In this document: positions 18,773-26,673 of the stretch, one piece after another
How positions within the stretch are numbered: position 1 is the first letter of the stretch
How the letters are laid out: the number at the start of each line of letters is the position of its first letter
IMG/VR virus record: IMGVR_UViG_3300046171_000284
Coordinates: 1 to 64,000 of that record
Source: a virus
Direction: 5' to 3' (one strand)
Length of the DNA: 64,000 nt
The notes under the pieces: model-generated
Told to the model about the DNA's origin: nothing
Database searches by the model: none
The model's input: only the letters and a program-made list of their open reading frames with translations
Translations under genes and position numbers: made by a program

Positions 18773-19892
18773 TCATCTCGCAGGTAAAACACCTGCCTGA
18801 ACGAATTTCAGTTCTATTCTTGCTCGTGCTTCTTTTTTCGTAATACCTTCGCGATTTTGGAATACTGCTTCAGCAAGGCAGGTAGGAACTTACCGTGCAC
18901 GCTTTTTGAAAATCATCAGCACTTACAAAGTTTTCAATCGATTTAAATGCTTTAATTGCATCGTCAATCTTCATTGTTGGGTTGCGGTAATAGAGATTAA
19001 ATCCGGGTATTTCCAACCCTTCCTCAACCGCTAATTCCAATGCCCGTTTATCCACCGCTTTTTTCCAATTATCCACCACCGAAGCTACACGCTTCATCTT
19101 CGACAGAGTGGTCGGATCGGTGACCAAGGCGGGGTCAGCATTTTGCCACAATGCCAACTTAAAATCCTCAGAGCTACTATCATACTTTCTAGCCAATGGC
19201 AGTAGCTCATCAGCGAGGGCAGGGCAGTCAACCCTGCGACCGCAAAATTTGCATGACTCAGTATTTGGATTTAATTTCGGCTCCTCAGCTAATGCACGAT
19301 CAACAATCAAGCGTACTCGATCACGCGCCTTTTCAATGTCCTTCCGAGTATAAGTGTGAGATGTAATCTCGTCCCTACGGGGGAGAACAAAATGGATGGT
19401 TATAGTCTTTGCCCAAGGAAAGCGATCCATAGCACCAATCGCATAAGCCTGACCCTGAATATTCTCATCTGCCCCCTCAACAGGGTTGACTCCGAACTTC
19501 CAATCAAACTGATCAATATGCTCAAATGATTTAGCTAAAGTAATCAGGTCACTCGTCCCAAACACAGATGTCATCCCGTGAGCAGGTACAGGAGGTAAAC
19601 CGCTAGGCTTATCCATCTTTTCAGAACCATCAGAATAAATATTGATGGTCAACCTCTCTTCCTTAAGCACCTCATCAGCTTCCTCGCAATAGGAGTTGGA
19701 ATATTCCAAGCACTTATCGACTAACGAAATCTGCACTTCGTCTAGCCCTTTGTAGCTCTCATTCTCCACAGCCTCATGCAACATTGTGCCTTCCTCAGCC
19801 ATTGGATTTGTTTCATTAGATGAACGATATCCGGGGCAGATCTCCACCCATTTAAGAGTAGAGGGTCCTAATTTATGATGGGCATCTGACAT
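18773..19892 (-). CDS. DUF2800-like PD-(D/E)XK nuclease, frameshifted near C-terminus
   Basis: Residues 1-40 hold the LGPSTLKWVEICPGY opening typical of phage DUF2800 proteins, a RecB/Cas4-like nuclease family. GTSDLITL and QFDWKFG supply the acidic active-site residues, and a Cys cluster (CKFCGRRVDCPA) may bind a metal or Fe-S centre. The frame ends early at 18870; from about 18880 another frame continues with LAEAVFQNREGITKKEA and ends at 18773, as expected for the family. Two missing A residues near GTAAGTT would rejoin them. Likely acts in phage DNA recombination or processing with the SNF2-like protein. Confidence 0.75.
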
Positions 19893-20022
19893 TGTGCAGT
19901 TCTTTCAATCGTTGTTTTAATATATTTTTTAAATCTAAGTGCTTGCAGATTTTTAAAGCCATGCCATATAGCTCAATCTGCTCCTCGATTTCTTCCTTAG
20001 TTAAGGTCTCCGCCTTCGACAC
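19873..20022 (-). CDS. Small helical protein (49 aa)
   Basis: A short frame from GTG 20022 overlaps the stop of the upstream gene and the start of the DUF2800-like gene, filling the gap between them. The product begins MSKAETLTKEEIEEQIELYG and is helical, with amphipathic spacing. No family is known to me. The overlap pattern, typical of this operon, is the main support. Confidence 0.5.
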   Translation of the reverse strand: MSKAETLTKEEIEEQIELYGMALKICKHLDLKNILKQRLKELHNVRCPS

Positions 20023-20317
20023 CGCCGAGCCTTTCTTCTAATCTTTTAGTCACGCCAATCAGAGAATTTATCATAGTCTCATAAAAGGCTAGTCGCTCAA
20101 TTAATGCACAGGTTGAGAAGTCTACTGAGTCAGCAGAACCTGTTGTCGACTCAGCATTTTTCTTAAAAAACTCAGCCCGTTGACCTAAATAAATAGTAAG
20201 GTCGTGAGTGGAATTCATTATGTACTCTGATATATTCTCAGGGACATTTGTTAATGGGTCTTGCTCGCCCGATACGGTTTTAGGACTTTCATCCTCAGAT
20301 CTTTTATTATATCTCAT
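19997..20317 (-). CDS. Hypothetical operon protein (106 aa)
   Basis: Starts at ATG 20317, 12 bases after the SNF2-like gene stops. The N-terminus is polar (MRYNKRSEDESPKTVSG); residues 30-100 look helical and could form a coiled coil. No motif identifies a function. It is in the same operon as the SNF2-like and DUF2800-like genes, so a recombination or replication accessory is the contextual guess. Confidence 0.6.
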   Translation of the reverse strand: MRYNKRSEDESPKTVSGEQDPLTNVPENISEYIMNSTHDLTIYLGQRAEFFKKNAESTTGSADSVDFSTCALIERLAFYETMINSLIGVTKRLEERLGGVEGGDLN

Positions 20318-20328
20318 ATGGTGGTTCC

Positions 20329-21753
20329 TTAATACCTGCTACCACAGGCTGTTTCTTGAATAGACGGTTTTTGGTTCTTATGAAGAACGCTCGTATTAGT
20401 TTCAGTATTTTCATTGAAATGATTGATTATGGGGTCGTTAAGATCCCCGTCGTTTAGTAAATCTAAGTTGTTTAATTTTCTGTTAACTGCTTTGCACACT
20501 TCGTCTTCGACGGAGTCGGAGGCGAAGACTATGTACTGCCTGACCACGCTCTTACCGCCTGATCTGTGAATACGACCCAAGGCTTGCTTAAGATCGATTG
20601 CCGAAAAACCCGGTGAGATAATGGAAATTCGCGGGTGATTGCCGTCAGTATCGTGAAGCGATAGCCCAACACCACCCGCCTGAATTGTGCAAATACAGGC
20701 ATCGCTAAAGTTATCCTGAAATGCCTTAATGTGAGACTCCCTTTCCTCATCGGTCTGACCGCCATGTATCTGAGAAAGTTTGGGGAATTTCTTACTCTCC
20801 AATTGCTCAACCACAGCGTCCAAAGTCTCACGGAAATTGACAAATATCACGGGCTTGATGCCCTCATAAATTGCAGTCATCGCTAACTCGACAAGGACAG
20901 GAACTTTTAAATTCTCCACGCTCTGACGAGTCCGCAACTGAACGGTCAATCCGTTGACATCTTCCTCATCGAGTTCGCCACTCAAAACCTGATCGACCAT
21001 GTCCTCATACATCTCATCAACCGTGCGAATACCGCTACCAACATGATATGATCGAGCCTCAATTTTGTTTTCAGGAAATGAACCCTCAGGAAGATCAGCA
21101 ATCTTTATTCGCGAACCCTTCAAGCCACCGCCAAATATGTCATCATGCAATCGGGTCAGGACTTTCGATGAGCCCGTGAAGTCGAGCCCACCGAAATATC
21201 CTTTACGACACCCATTTCTGAGACACCATACCCAATGATCTCGATAACCATGCAGTCCCAAAACATACCCCAACCCACGCATCTCACGAGGATCGAAACA
21301 TGCCGTGGCACTTAACATTAAAGTCTTAATCTTACACTCCTTTGCGGATGCAAGCAGTTTACTGTTCAAACTTTTCTCGCCCTTACAACGATGAACCTCA
21401 TCGAAAATCAACATCGCTTTTCGCGGATCGAGCAACCATTTAAAACGCTTACCCCTTTTCTCAAGATACTTCGCTTTCAGCCCACCCTTGCCACGAGTCA
21501 ATACCTCATAGTTAAACACCACGGGCTTGAACATAGGATAAAACTTCAGACACCAATCCTTCCAAACGGGGATCATTATCTTAGGACATACTATCACGGG
21601 TTTCAGGTTGCAGATCTCAGACGCTTTCAGTGCCATGATTGTCTTACCCGTACCCATGTCACTCGCATCAATCGCACCATTGAATTTCTTCAATGCAAAG
21701 GCTAAGCGATTAACATGATCGACTTGCCAATCATATAATTGAGGAACACTCAT
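20329..21753 (-). CDS. SNF2/DEAD-type helicase-like ATPase
   Basis: 474 residues with the SF2 motif set: motif I DMGTGKT (32-38), Ia IVCPKIMIPVWKDW, motif II FDEVH (about 116), motif III LSATACF, motif V-like GGVGLSLHDTD and motif VI QALGRIHRSGG. The order and the QALGRIHR form fit SNF2-like DNA translocases, which are common in phage replication and recombination modules. The ATG overlaps the stop of the dNMP kinase gene. It probably moves on dsDNA and remodels replication or recombination intermediates. Confidence 0.85.
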   Translation of the reverse strand: MSVPQLYDWQVDHVNRLAFALKKFNGAIDASDMGTGKTIMALKASEICNLKPVIVCPKIMIPVWKDWCLKFYPMFKPVVFNYEVLTRGKGGLKAKYLEKRGKRFKWLLDPRKAMLIFDEVHRCKGEKSLNSKLLASAKECKIKTLMLSATACFDPREMRGLGYVLGLHGYRDHWVWCLRNGCRKGYFGGLDFTGSSKVLTRLHDDIFGGGLKGSRIKIADLPEGSFPENKIEARSYHVGSGIRTVDEMYEDMVDQVLSGELDEEDVNGLTVQLRTRQSVENLKVPVLVELAMTAIYEGIKPVIFVNFRETLDAVVEQLESKKFPKLSQIHGGQTDEERESHIKAFQDNFSDACICTIQAGGVGLSLHDTDGNHPRISIISPGFSAIDLKQALGRIHRSGGKSVVRQYIVFASDSVEDEVCKAVNRKLNNLDLLNDGDLNDPIINHFNENTETNTSVLHKNQKPSIQETACGSRY

Positions 21754-22325
21754 TACAGTATGAAGTCTCCGTGAATTAGATGAGGACTCACACCTTTCTC
21801 ACTAACATGAGAATCTTTACCGAAATTATAAGCCCCATCACGCTTAACCTCGACAACAAATCCGCCCATCGAACGAACCATCTCCGCCTCATTATCAAAT
21901 CGCAGATCGTCAATAAATACATGTGTATGCGGTTTGCACGGTTTGACTGTAGTATCTACATAATTATCCAACTTATTTTCAGTAATCTTGACCCAAATAT
22001 TAGGATCAATCATCTCACGCCCAAACTCCGTACCGCAAAGCTGAAGCAACTTCCGACCTGTCATCCCACCGCTAAGCCAAGGAATCTCAACATCCTTACC
22101 GCGGACACCATCAAACATGTCGGAAGATAAATACCCTTCGCCAACAATCTGACTGACCATAGCCCTAAGCGGATCGGCAAAGGACATCACCTTACCGCCC
22201 GTGCTGTCAGCTAATTCATGAGCCAATGTGGATTTGCCCACGCCAATGGGTCCACAGAACGCAACAATTACGGGTTTGTTTATAAAATCACTGTGATCGT
22301 AAGTAATACTAATTGTTGGTTGCAT
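21753..22325 (-). CDS. Deoxynucleoside monophosphate kinase-like protein
   Basis: 190 residues. The P-loop CGPIGVGKST (25-33) is followed by a lid/substrate region: FADPLRAMV, GRKLLQLCGTEFGRE and a DDLRFDNEAEMV segment typical of phage T4 gp1-like dNMP kinases. These phosphorylate dNMPs for phage DNA synthesis. The FADPLR and LQxxGTExxR elements are strong family markers. It is coupled to the SNF2-like gene downstream and to a short gene upstream. Confidence 0.8.
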   Translation of the reverse strand: MQPTISITYDHSDFINKPVIVAFCGPIGVGKSTLAHELADSTGGKVMSFADPLRAMVSQIVGEGYLSSDMFDGVRGKDVEIPWLSGGMTGRKLLQLCGTEFGREMIDPNIWVKITENKLDNYVDTTVKPCKPHTHVFIDDLRFDNEAEMVRSMGGFVVEVKRDGAYNFGKDSHVSEKGVSPHLIHGDFIL

Positions 22326-22530
22326 CTCTTTTTCCTTTCGTTGCGTAACCTGTTTGTACGATATGCGTCATCGTGCTATTGGTAAGATTGCAGAATCTCT
22401 GACCCTGCTTCTCAGCTTCCTTCAATGTCGAAGCCTCAACCCCGCATATCCTAACCGCTTGATTGCGGTCTATCGTTTTTGCCACTCCGCCCACGGCGAA
22501 TACATCATAAGATTTTTTGTGCTGTGCCAT
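22309..22530 (-). CDS. Small hypothetical protein (73 aa)
   Basis: Starts at ATG 22530 directly at the stop of the sigma-like gene and overlaps the kinase start by 17 bases. The sequence is a compact alpha/beta pattern (YDVFAVGGVAKTIDRNQAVR) with a KEAEKQGQRF helix. No known family. Its place in the tightly packed operon is the reason for calling it. Confidence 0.6.
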   Translation of the reverse strand: MAQHKKSYDVFAVGGVAKTIDRNQAVRICGVEASTLKEAEKQGQRFCNLTNSTMTHIVQTGYATKGKRDATNN

Positions 22531-22760
22531 TATCTTTTTAATTCTTCCTGATCGTAACCGTCAGATTTTAATATCTTCCATAGACGGTTCCGTAATTTGC
22601 GTAAGCCCTGTGCCTCAATTTGTCGGACTCGCTCACGAGTGACTCCCATGACCTCGCCAATCTCCTCCAATGTGTGAGGTCGAGCGGGAGCAGTCTCCAT
22701 GTAGCGTCGCAGTTTTGTGTCAGGGTCTTCCCCATAATCATCAACTATTTTCTTCGGCAT
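22530..22760 (-). CDS. Stand-alone sigma-70 region 4-like protein
   Basis: 76 residues. Residues about 30-62 ([20 protein letters not shown]) match the -35-binding HTH of sigma-70 region 4 almost completely, followed by [10 protein letters not shown] as in primary sigma factors. There is no region 2, so alone it cannot open promoters; it may act as an anti-sigma, as a partner of host RNA polymerase, or as a simple DNA-binding regulator of phage genes. It overlaps the upstream zinc-ribbon gene. Confidence 0.8.
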   Translation of the reverse strand: MPKKIVDDYGEDPDTKLRRYMETAPARPHTLEEIGEVMGVTRERVRQIEAQGLRKLRNRLWKILKSDGYDQEELKR

Positions 22761-22986
22761 TTGCTTCTAAGACTTTGATTTTATGGGTGAGGTAAGACTG
22801 ATCTCGGATGATCTTTTCAAATTCCTCCGTGTATCCAACTTCCAATTGTCGATAGTCCTCCGCGTACACCTCTTGGGTAGAATAAAATCTACCGCAGTCA
22901 TCACAGGACTTCCTTCGCCAAATACGGTTTTCATACTTCCGTGTCGTATGCACCTTGCTTTTTCTACTGCCACAGGTCGGACACAT
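22741..22986 (-). CDS. NrdR-like zinc-ribbon protein
   Basis: 81 residues. The start [15 protein letters not shown], then [16 protein letters not shown], copies the four-Cys zinc ribbon of NrdR, including the TR and RRR elements. The ATP-cone of NrdR is absent, so it is not a full nucleotide-sensing repressor. The rest is a helix. A role as a DNA-binding regulator is inferred. It is part of the minus-strand operon, with a TAATG overlap upstream. Confidence 0.75.
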   Translation of the reverse strand: MCPTCGSRKSKVHTTRKYENRIWRRKSCDDCGRFYSTQEVYAEDYRQLEVGYTEEFEKIIRDQSYLTHKIKVLEANAEENS

Positions 22987-23324
22987 TACTCGTTGCTGTA
23001 AGTAACTTCGCCATCAGCTTCGATGGTTGCCATGCCATCAGACAAAGCTTTGTTTCTAGTTATTATACTAGCTTGAACAATAGGGTCGCTAGAATGAGTA
23101 GGCTCGTAAATCTCAGGATTTAAAAATGCGTCAAGGTCGGTGTATGCTTCATGCAATTTTTCGTCATCTCCTGTTCGGTTCACACATGCAATGCCGTGCA
23201 TGAGACTAGTTTTTATTAACTCAAGTTCTTTTTTCGCGTCACGGATTTCTTTTACAATATTCTCAACAGTATCTCCATATAGACCTGAGTCTTCAACGCT
23301 GTGCTTTATTAATTCAAGATTCAT
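22986..23324 (-). CDS. Hypothetical protein, first gene of the minus-strand operon
   Basis: 112 residues, with a strongly helical first half (IVKEIRDAKKELELIKTSLM) and an acidic second half. No family recognised. No gene lies directly upstream within 175 bases, so it is probably the first cistron of the operon that runs to the primase and int, preceded by the possible promoter region at 23325..23499. Confidence 0.6.
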   Translation of the reverse strand: MNLELIKHSVEDSGLYGDTVENIVKEIRDAKKELELIKTSLMHGIACVNRTGDDEKLHEAYTDLDAFLNPEIYEPTHSSDPIVQASIITRNKALSDGMATIEADGEVTYSNE

Positions 23325-23499
23325 ATATTATGTCAGTTTTCAGTATTCAGTTTTGTTTAATTATTTAGCTCGATGAGCTGTTTATGAATACAAGCGTATA
23401 CGCAGAGAATACATTGGTCAAGAAAAACTTTTAATCAATTGAAAAAAAACCTGCAATCCCACTATCTATGCAGAATAAAATGTATACTTTATATACTCG
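23325..23499 (-). promoter_or_regulatory. Upstream region of the replication operon
   Basis: This gene-free stretch has, in minus sense, a TTGACC (23416-23421) 15 bases before TATACG (23395-23400), a possible sigma-70 promoter with a short spacer, inside the palindrome GCGTATACGC (23394-23403). Nearer the RuvC gene, CTGCA/TGCAG with a following run of eight T (23440-23472) could be a weak terminator for that gene. Confidence 0.4.
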
Positions 23500-23946
23500 C
23501 TAGGTATTCTTTCGAAGCCAATAATCCAATATCAGCAACGCATCAGCGGTAGCATGAGTCACTTTTTGTTCGGGATAGAGCCGTGAGGCGATATCCCGTA
23601 GCATACGCTTCCGTGCGGTGTAACCCATTTTAGGTTTCAAACCACGCAAACCCATCTGCCATGTCTTAGGTTTTATCAAATGAACGGGCATTCGAAACGC
23701 TCGAAATACTCCGACATGATATCCAAAATTATAGCCCAATTTAAATGAGCTTGCGTTACTCGTTTGTCCCGATACAAAAACAGGAACATCCTCAACTATC
23801 ACTATTGTCTTCCTGTCAATGTTCTCCGCCATGTCCAACATTTCAGATTCAGTAGTGTACTTCCTTAAATTTATTAAGCCTTCACACGACATATATGCCA
23901 TGCCTCCACTCACTCCCGGATCAATCGCTAGATACGCTTGCGACAT
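23500..23946 (-). CDS. RuvC-like Holliday junction resolvase
   Basis: 148 residues. The fold is the RNase H-like resolvase type: catalytic Asp in YLAIDPGVSGG (residue 8), acidic Glu in VIVEDVPVF, and late acidic residues in HATADALLILDYWL. Short phage RuvC-like resolvases clean up branched DNA before packaging. It has a separate position from the main operon and is preceded by small coupled genes. Confidence 0.8.
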   Translation of the reverse strand: MSQAYLAIDPGVSGGMAYMSCEGLINLRKYTTESEMLDMAENIDRKTIVIVEDVPVFVSGQTSNASSFKLGYNFGYHVGVFRAFRMPVHLIKPKTWQMGLRGLKPKMGYTARKRMLRDIASRLYPEQKVTHATADALLILDYWLRKNT

Positions 23947-24049
23947 ACTTACTAAACTTCCTTAACAAAGAATTTAAGGGCTTACCATGTAGATCCCGTA
24001 TTCGTGCGTTACCTATCTGTGCTAAAAGAATTTCAACGCGGACTTTCAT
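23921..24049 (-). CDS. Possible small gene (42 aa) before the resolvase
   Basis: ATG 24049 follows a GAGG and starts 10 bases after the RHH gene ends. The frame overlaps the start of the RuvC-like gene by 26 bases. The product, which opens MKVRVEILLAQIGNARIRDL, is basic and helical. Nothing identifies it; it fills an otherwise empty gap with the overlap style used here. Confidence 0.4.
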   Translation of the reverse strand: MKVRVEILLAQIGNARIRDLHGKPLNSLLRKFSKYVASVSSD

Positions 24050-24059
24050 GTCCTCAATG

Positions 24060-24248
24060 TCAAGCTCGATCTGCTTCGTGCTTTTCATCAGAGACAATGG
24101 GAATGTTTTTTTTCTTAAGGTAAGATATCAGAGCATCTCTTATATACTGACTCTGTGTAGTTCGGCGGAGCCGGACTACTCTAGACAAGGTCTCAAAGAG
24201 CTCGTCATCCAATCTAACATTAAGCTGTTTATTTAGTTTAGTGAACAT
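24060..24248 (-). CDS. Ribbon-helix-helix (Arc/CopG-like) regulator
   Basis: 62 residues. LNVRLDDELFETLSRVVRLRR gives the beta-strand and first helix of an RHH fold, and TTQSQYIRDALISYL the second. Such dimers bind operators. The gene diverges from another RHH-like gene at 24380, with a palindrome between them that is a natural operator. Confidence 0.7.
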   Translation of the reverse strand: MFTKLNKQLNVRLDDELFETLSRVVRLRRTTQSQYIRDALISYLKKKNIPIVSDEKHEADRA

Positions 24249-24379
24249 ATTAATATATTTCTACCATTTTCTATTTGACAGTATACGAATGTATTACTTA
24301 ATGTCTAATTTGTCTGACATCAGTCATATCAGTAGTACTCGATTACTTAATGTAGTAATCGGTGTAATCCCAAAATAAT
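24249..24379. promoter_or_regulatory. Divergent control region between two RHH-type genes
   Basis: The region holds the perfect inverted repeat GATTACT-TAATGT-AGTAATC (24341-24360) just before the plus-strand gene, and a TTGACA at 24275. The palindrome is a good candidate operator for one or both flanking ribbon-helix-helix proteins. The -10 hexamers are not clear. Confidence 0.5.
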
Positions 24380-24760
24380 ATGACAATAAAAAATGAAATC
24401 GTGACTTGCAGGTTTTTGCCCAATGAAAAAACCCGCCTGTTCAATGTCGCAAAAAACACAAATGTATCCGTATCTGCACTAGCAAGAATTGCTATTAATG
24501 AATACCTTACCATCCATTCCGTAGATGAATCGGGTGAAAATTCAGAAACTTACAGTCAATCAATCAAAAGGACATACCAAGAATATATGATCAATGATTG
24601 GGCGGAGTCATCTGAGCAAGATGACCACAATGAAAAGTTTCTAAACAAGCTCATGCGAATGAGACAAAACTTAGATCTTCAGATCGACTACATCAAAAAA
24701 GAGGAGGACTATAAGAGCTACAAATTGCTTCAAGATCTCGAAGATGAGGACGGTTTTTGA
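24380..24760 (+). CDS. RHH-like DNA-binding protein with acidic tail
   Basis: 126 residues. The N-terminal 45 residues (CRFLPNEKTRLFNVAKNTNV, SVSALARIAINEYL) follow the strand-helix-helix order of an MetJ/Arc-type protein. The C-terminal 60 residues are acidic and helical. It faces 24060..24248 across a palindromic operator and ends at an iteron-rich stretch that it might also bind. Confidence 0.6.
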   Translation: MTIKNEIVTCRFLPNEKTRLFNVAKNTNVSVSALARIAINEYLTIHSVDESGENSETYSQSIKRTYQEYMINDWAESSEQDDHNEKFLNKLMRMRQNLDLQIDYIKKEEDYKSYKLLQDLEDEDGF

Positions 24761-25048
24761 GGGTGTTACCCCTGTTACCCTTGCTGTTACCCTAGCGTTT
24801 TCAAGGATAACAGGGTAACACCTATAAAATTGACCAATACGATTGGAGGTCTCAAAATAGTTACCCTTGGGTATAAAGGGTAACACCAAGGGTAACAGGT
24901 TTAACCAACTGAATACCAAGGACATAACCCCAAACTGTTACCCTTGCACCCAATTTACATATATACCCAAATACGCGCAAAATTTTTATTTTTTTTTATA
25001 ATAAGTGTAAATATATAATAATATACGCGCGCGCGAGAAGGGTAACTA
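24761..25048. other. Iteron-like cluster with AT-rich stretch, candidate origin
   Basis: Nine copies of GTTACCC or its complement occur here: forward at 24765, 24774, 24786, 24860 and 24937; inverted at 24813, 24878, 24890 and 25040. An AT-only-like run (24980-25024) and an ACGCGCGCGCG tract follow. The two flanking genes converge here, so this is unlikely to be a promoter. Repeated protein sites plus an easily melted stretch are the hallmarks of replication origins. A multi-site transcription terminator or partition site is the alternative. Confidence 0.55.
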
Positions 25049-25498
25049 TTACTTGGAATTAAAGATTTTCCAATTGTCTTTGTACTTTTCGTACTGACCT
25101 GTAGATTTTTGGTTTTGCGGGTAGAAATAGATTTTCACTTTTTCCTCAAGACTGAGGCATGGTATCAGATACCATTGGTCGTAGGGATTAACATAACAGG
25201 CTATGACATCTACTTTGGTACAGTCGATTGGTGTCTTGGATGTTCCCGATCCGGCACATATTTGGTATCTCTCAGCACCGTTTGACATGATTTTGGTGTT
25301 GGTAGCCTTGATTTGGGTCTTTATCGTACCTCCCGCTCTGTTCATTACAACGCAGTCGATGGGTAGATACTCACCGATTGGGATGAGCACATCGTAGTTT
25401 CTCCTCATCGCTTCAGTAAAAAATACCTGTTCTGCAAAATAGCCGAACCTTTTGGCACTCATTTTAAACTGATTATTCTTCAAAGTATCCCTTGCCAT
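25049..25498 (-). CDS. PD-(D/E)XK nuclease-like protein
   Basis: 149 residues. The core FGYFAEQVFFTEAMRRNYDV, IDCVVMN, then KTQIKATN gives the E...D...(Q/E)xK order of the PD-(D/E)XK nuclease superfamily, with Gln in place of the usual acid. Similar small proteins include Holliday-junction and group I intron-type endonuclease relatives. It may resolve branched DNA or cut at the adjacent iteron region; both are inferences. Confidence 0.6.
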   Translation of the reverse strand: MARDTLKNNQFKMSAKRFGYFAEQVFFTEAMRRNYDVLIPIGEYLPIDCVVMNRAGGTIKTQIKATNTKIMSNGAERYQICAGSGTSKTPIDCTKVDVIACYVNPYDQWYLIPCLSLEEKVKIYFYPQNQKSTGQYEKYKDNWKIFNSK

Positions 25499-25589
25499 CA
25501 GTGTACTTGCTCCAATCGATTACAGACCCACTGCTGAGCACGACAATGACCACACCCGTATCCATGTTGTGGTAGATGTGAACATGCAC
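25473..25589 (-). CDS. Small hypothetical gene (38 aa)
   Basis: GTG 25589 overlaps the stop of the HNH-like gene, and the end overlaps the start of the PD-(D/E)XK-like gene by 26 bases. The product has a hydrophobic beta-like core, VVIVVLSSGSVIDW, and a GKGYFEE ending. Unknown role; the exact fit between two genes is the support. Confidence 0.45.
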   Translation of the reverse strand: MHVHIYHNMDTGVVIVVLSSGSVIDWSKYTDGKGYFEE

Positions 25590-25829
25590 TTACTTTTTCT
25601 TCCTAGAGTAACTGCGGTTAGCTCTTTTGGAAATAACTGACAAGTTTTTAGAACGGTTGTCTTTGGTATTGCGATTCTTGTGGTGGACATCCTTACCGTC
25701 ACCTTTACTCGCTTTCCCCGCTTTCACCATCTTAGACCTAGCGGTATTCCGGTTTGCTCTTCGCTTTTTCTGTTTTGGCTTGGAATGGTAGTTTTTGTAC
25801 TCGGACTTGTAGTTACGCTTTGTCGCCAT
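25590..25829 (-). CDS. Small basic HNH-like protein
   Basis: 79 residues, very rich in Lys and Arg. DGKDVHHKNRNTKDNRSKNL has the HH and the Asn-rich spacing of an HNH nuclease core, but the protein is short and lacks upstream Cys pairs. Basic proteins of this type with a VHH...N...NL core are frequent in marine phages. It starts the minus-strand transcript that diverges from the accessory cassette. Confidence 0.6.
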   Translation of the reverse strand: MATKRNYKSEYKNYHSKPKQKKRRANRNTARSKMVKAGKASKGDGKDVHHKNRNTKDNRSKNLSVISKRANRSYSRKKK

Positions 25830-26059
25830 AGCACAACATACTAAACTCTATACATTTAAGGTCGCCACCGATTGCAAAACCCGACTATGTCGGCTCGCAC
25901 AGGCTACTACTATCATTCAGTATTTTAAAATCGGTAAGTCGGTAAGTCGATCTGTCGGCATATAGGTGTATCAATATGTCAGTAAATAAATAATGACCCC
26001 CCTTCTCCTTAACTTGATTTTTGTGAAAGCTTCAACTTAGAATAACTTAGCTAAATTTT
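25830..26059. promoter_or_regulatory. Divergent region with shared regulatory unit
   Basis: No gene is seen. CTACTATCAT (25907-25916) is followed about 95 bases later by a leader, CCCCCTTCTC at 25998, continuing to 26025. The same two elements at about the same spacing recur before the gene at 33126, where the 28-base leader matches at 23 positions. A CCGAC-TAT-GTCGG hairpin lies at 25881. This probably controls the plus-strand cassette start. Confidence 0.5.
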
Positions 26060-26302
26060 ATGGCTAGGTTGAAGCTAAAACCTCCATCAAGTAGTCAAAC
26101 GGAGTGCCAAAAGGCATTTGTCAGTAACCTGACACAAAGACTACAAAACGCATACCTAAACGGATTAGATATGCAAAGCAATATAGCTGACGACCGAATA
26201 GATCGACTATCAAATAAAAACCAAAATGTTAAACCAAATATAGATTGGTATGTATTCATCTGTTTTTGGATAACTTATTTGTTAATCCTTTGGTTGTTAT
26301 AG
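26060..26302 (+). CDS. Small tail-anchored membrane protein
   Basis: 80 residues; polar N-terminus and one C-terminal hydrophobic helix (WYVFICFWITYLLILWLL) that would anchor it in the inner membrane. It is the first gene of the plus-strand cassette and is followed by a terminator-like hairpin. A superinfection-exclusion or lysis role would suit, but there is no direct evidence. Confidence 0.6.
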   Translation: MARLKLKPPSSSQTECQKAFVSNLTQRLQNAYLNGLDMQSNIADDRIDRLSNKNQNVKPNIDWYVFICFWITYLLILWLL

Positions 26303-26317
26303 TTAGTATATTGCTAG

Positions 26318-26366
26318 GAGCGAGCCGAGTAAGACCACAGCAAGACTAGGCATCGGCTCGCTCTTC
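26318..26366 (+). terminator. Terminator-like hairpin after first cassette gene
   Basis: An 11-bp perfect stem, GAGCGAGCCGA (26318-26328) and TCGGCTCGCTC (26353-26363), with a 24-base loop and then TTCACTTTC. The U run is poor, so it may be partly read through. Confidence 0.5.
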
Positions 26367-26394
26367 ACTTTCATTAACCAATAAAAATAAAAAT

Positions 26395-26673
26395 ATGAAT
26401 AGTGATATAACTAAACAAGCAGTAAGAATCGCCAACGGAATTGAAGTTCTCAGTAAAAAAGAACTCAACGCAATCTTAGGTAAATTCATACTATTAACAC
26501 TTGATCCATACGAAGTTAAGTCAGCGATCAAAGAAGTTGCACAAGAAGAGTTCAAAAAAGAACACGGAAAAGTTGCAAAATCTTGGGTCGACCTAGCCGA
26601 CAACATGGCAGAAAATACTGATGCTTCATTCGCAAGCGAAGTACTCAATTCACTGTGGCTCCAAAGAGCATAA
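26395..26673 (+). CDS. Small helical cytosolic protein
   Basis: 92 residues, predicted helical throughout (IEVLSKKELNAILGKFILLT, AQEEFKKEHGKVAKSWVDLA). No known family. It uses the A-rich codons typical of the cassette and precedes the long gene-free stretch, to which it may be unrelated. Confidence 0.55.
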   Translation: MNSDITKQAVRIANGIEVLSKKELNAILGKFILLTLDPYEVKSAIKEVAQEEFKKEHGKVAKSWVDLADNMAENTDASFASEVLNSLWLQRA

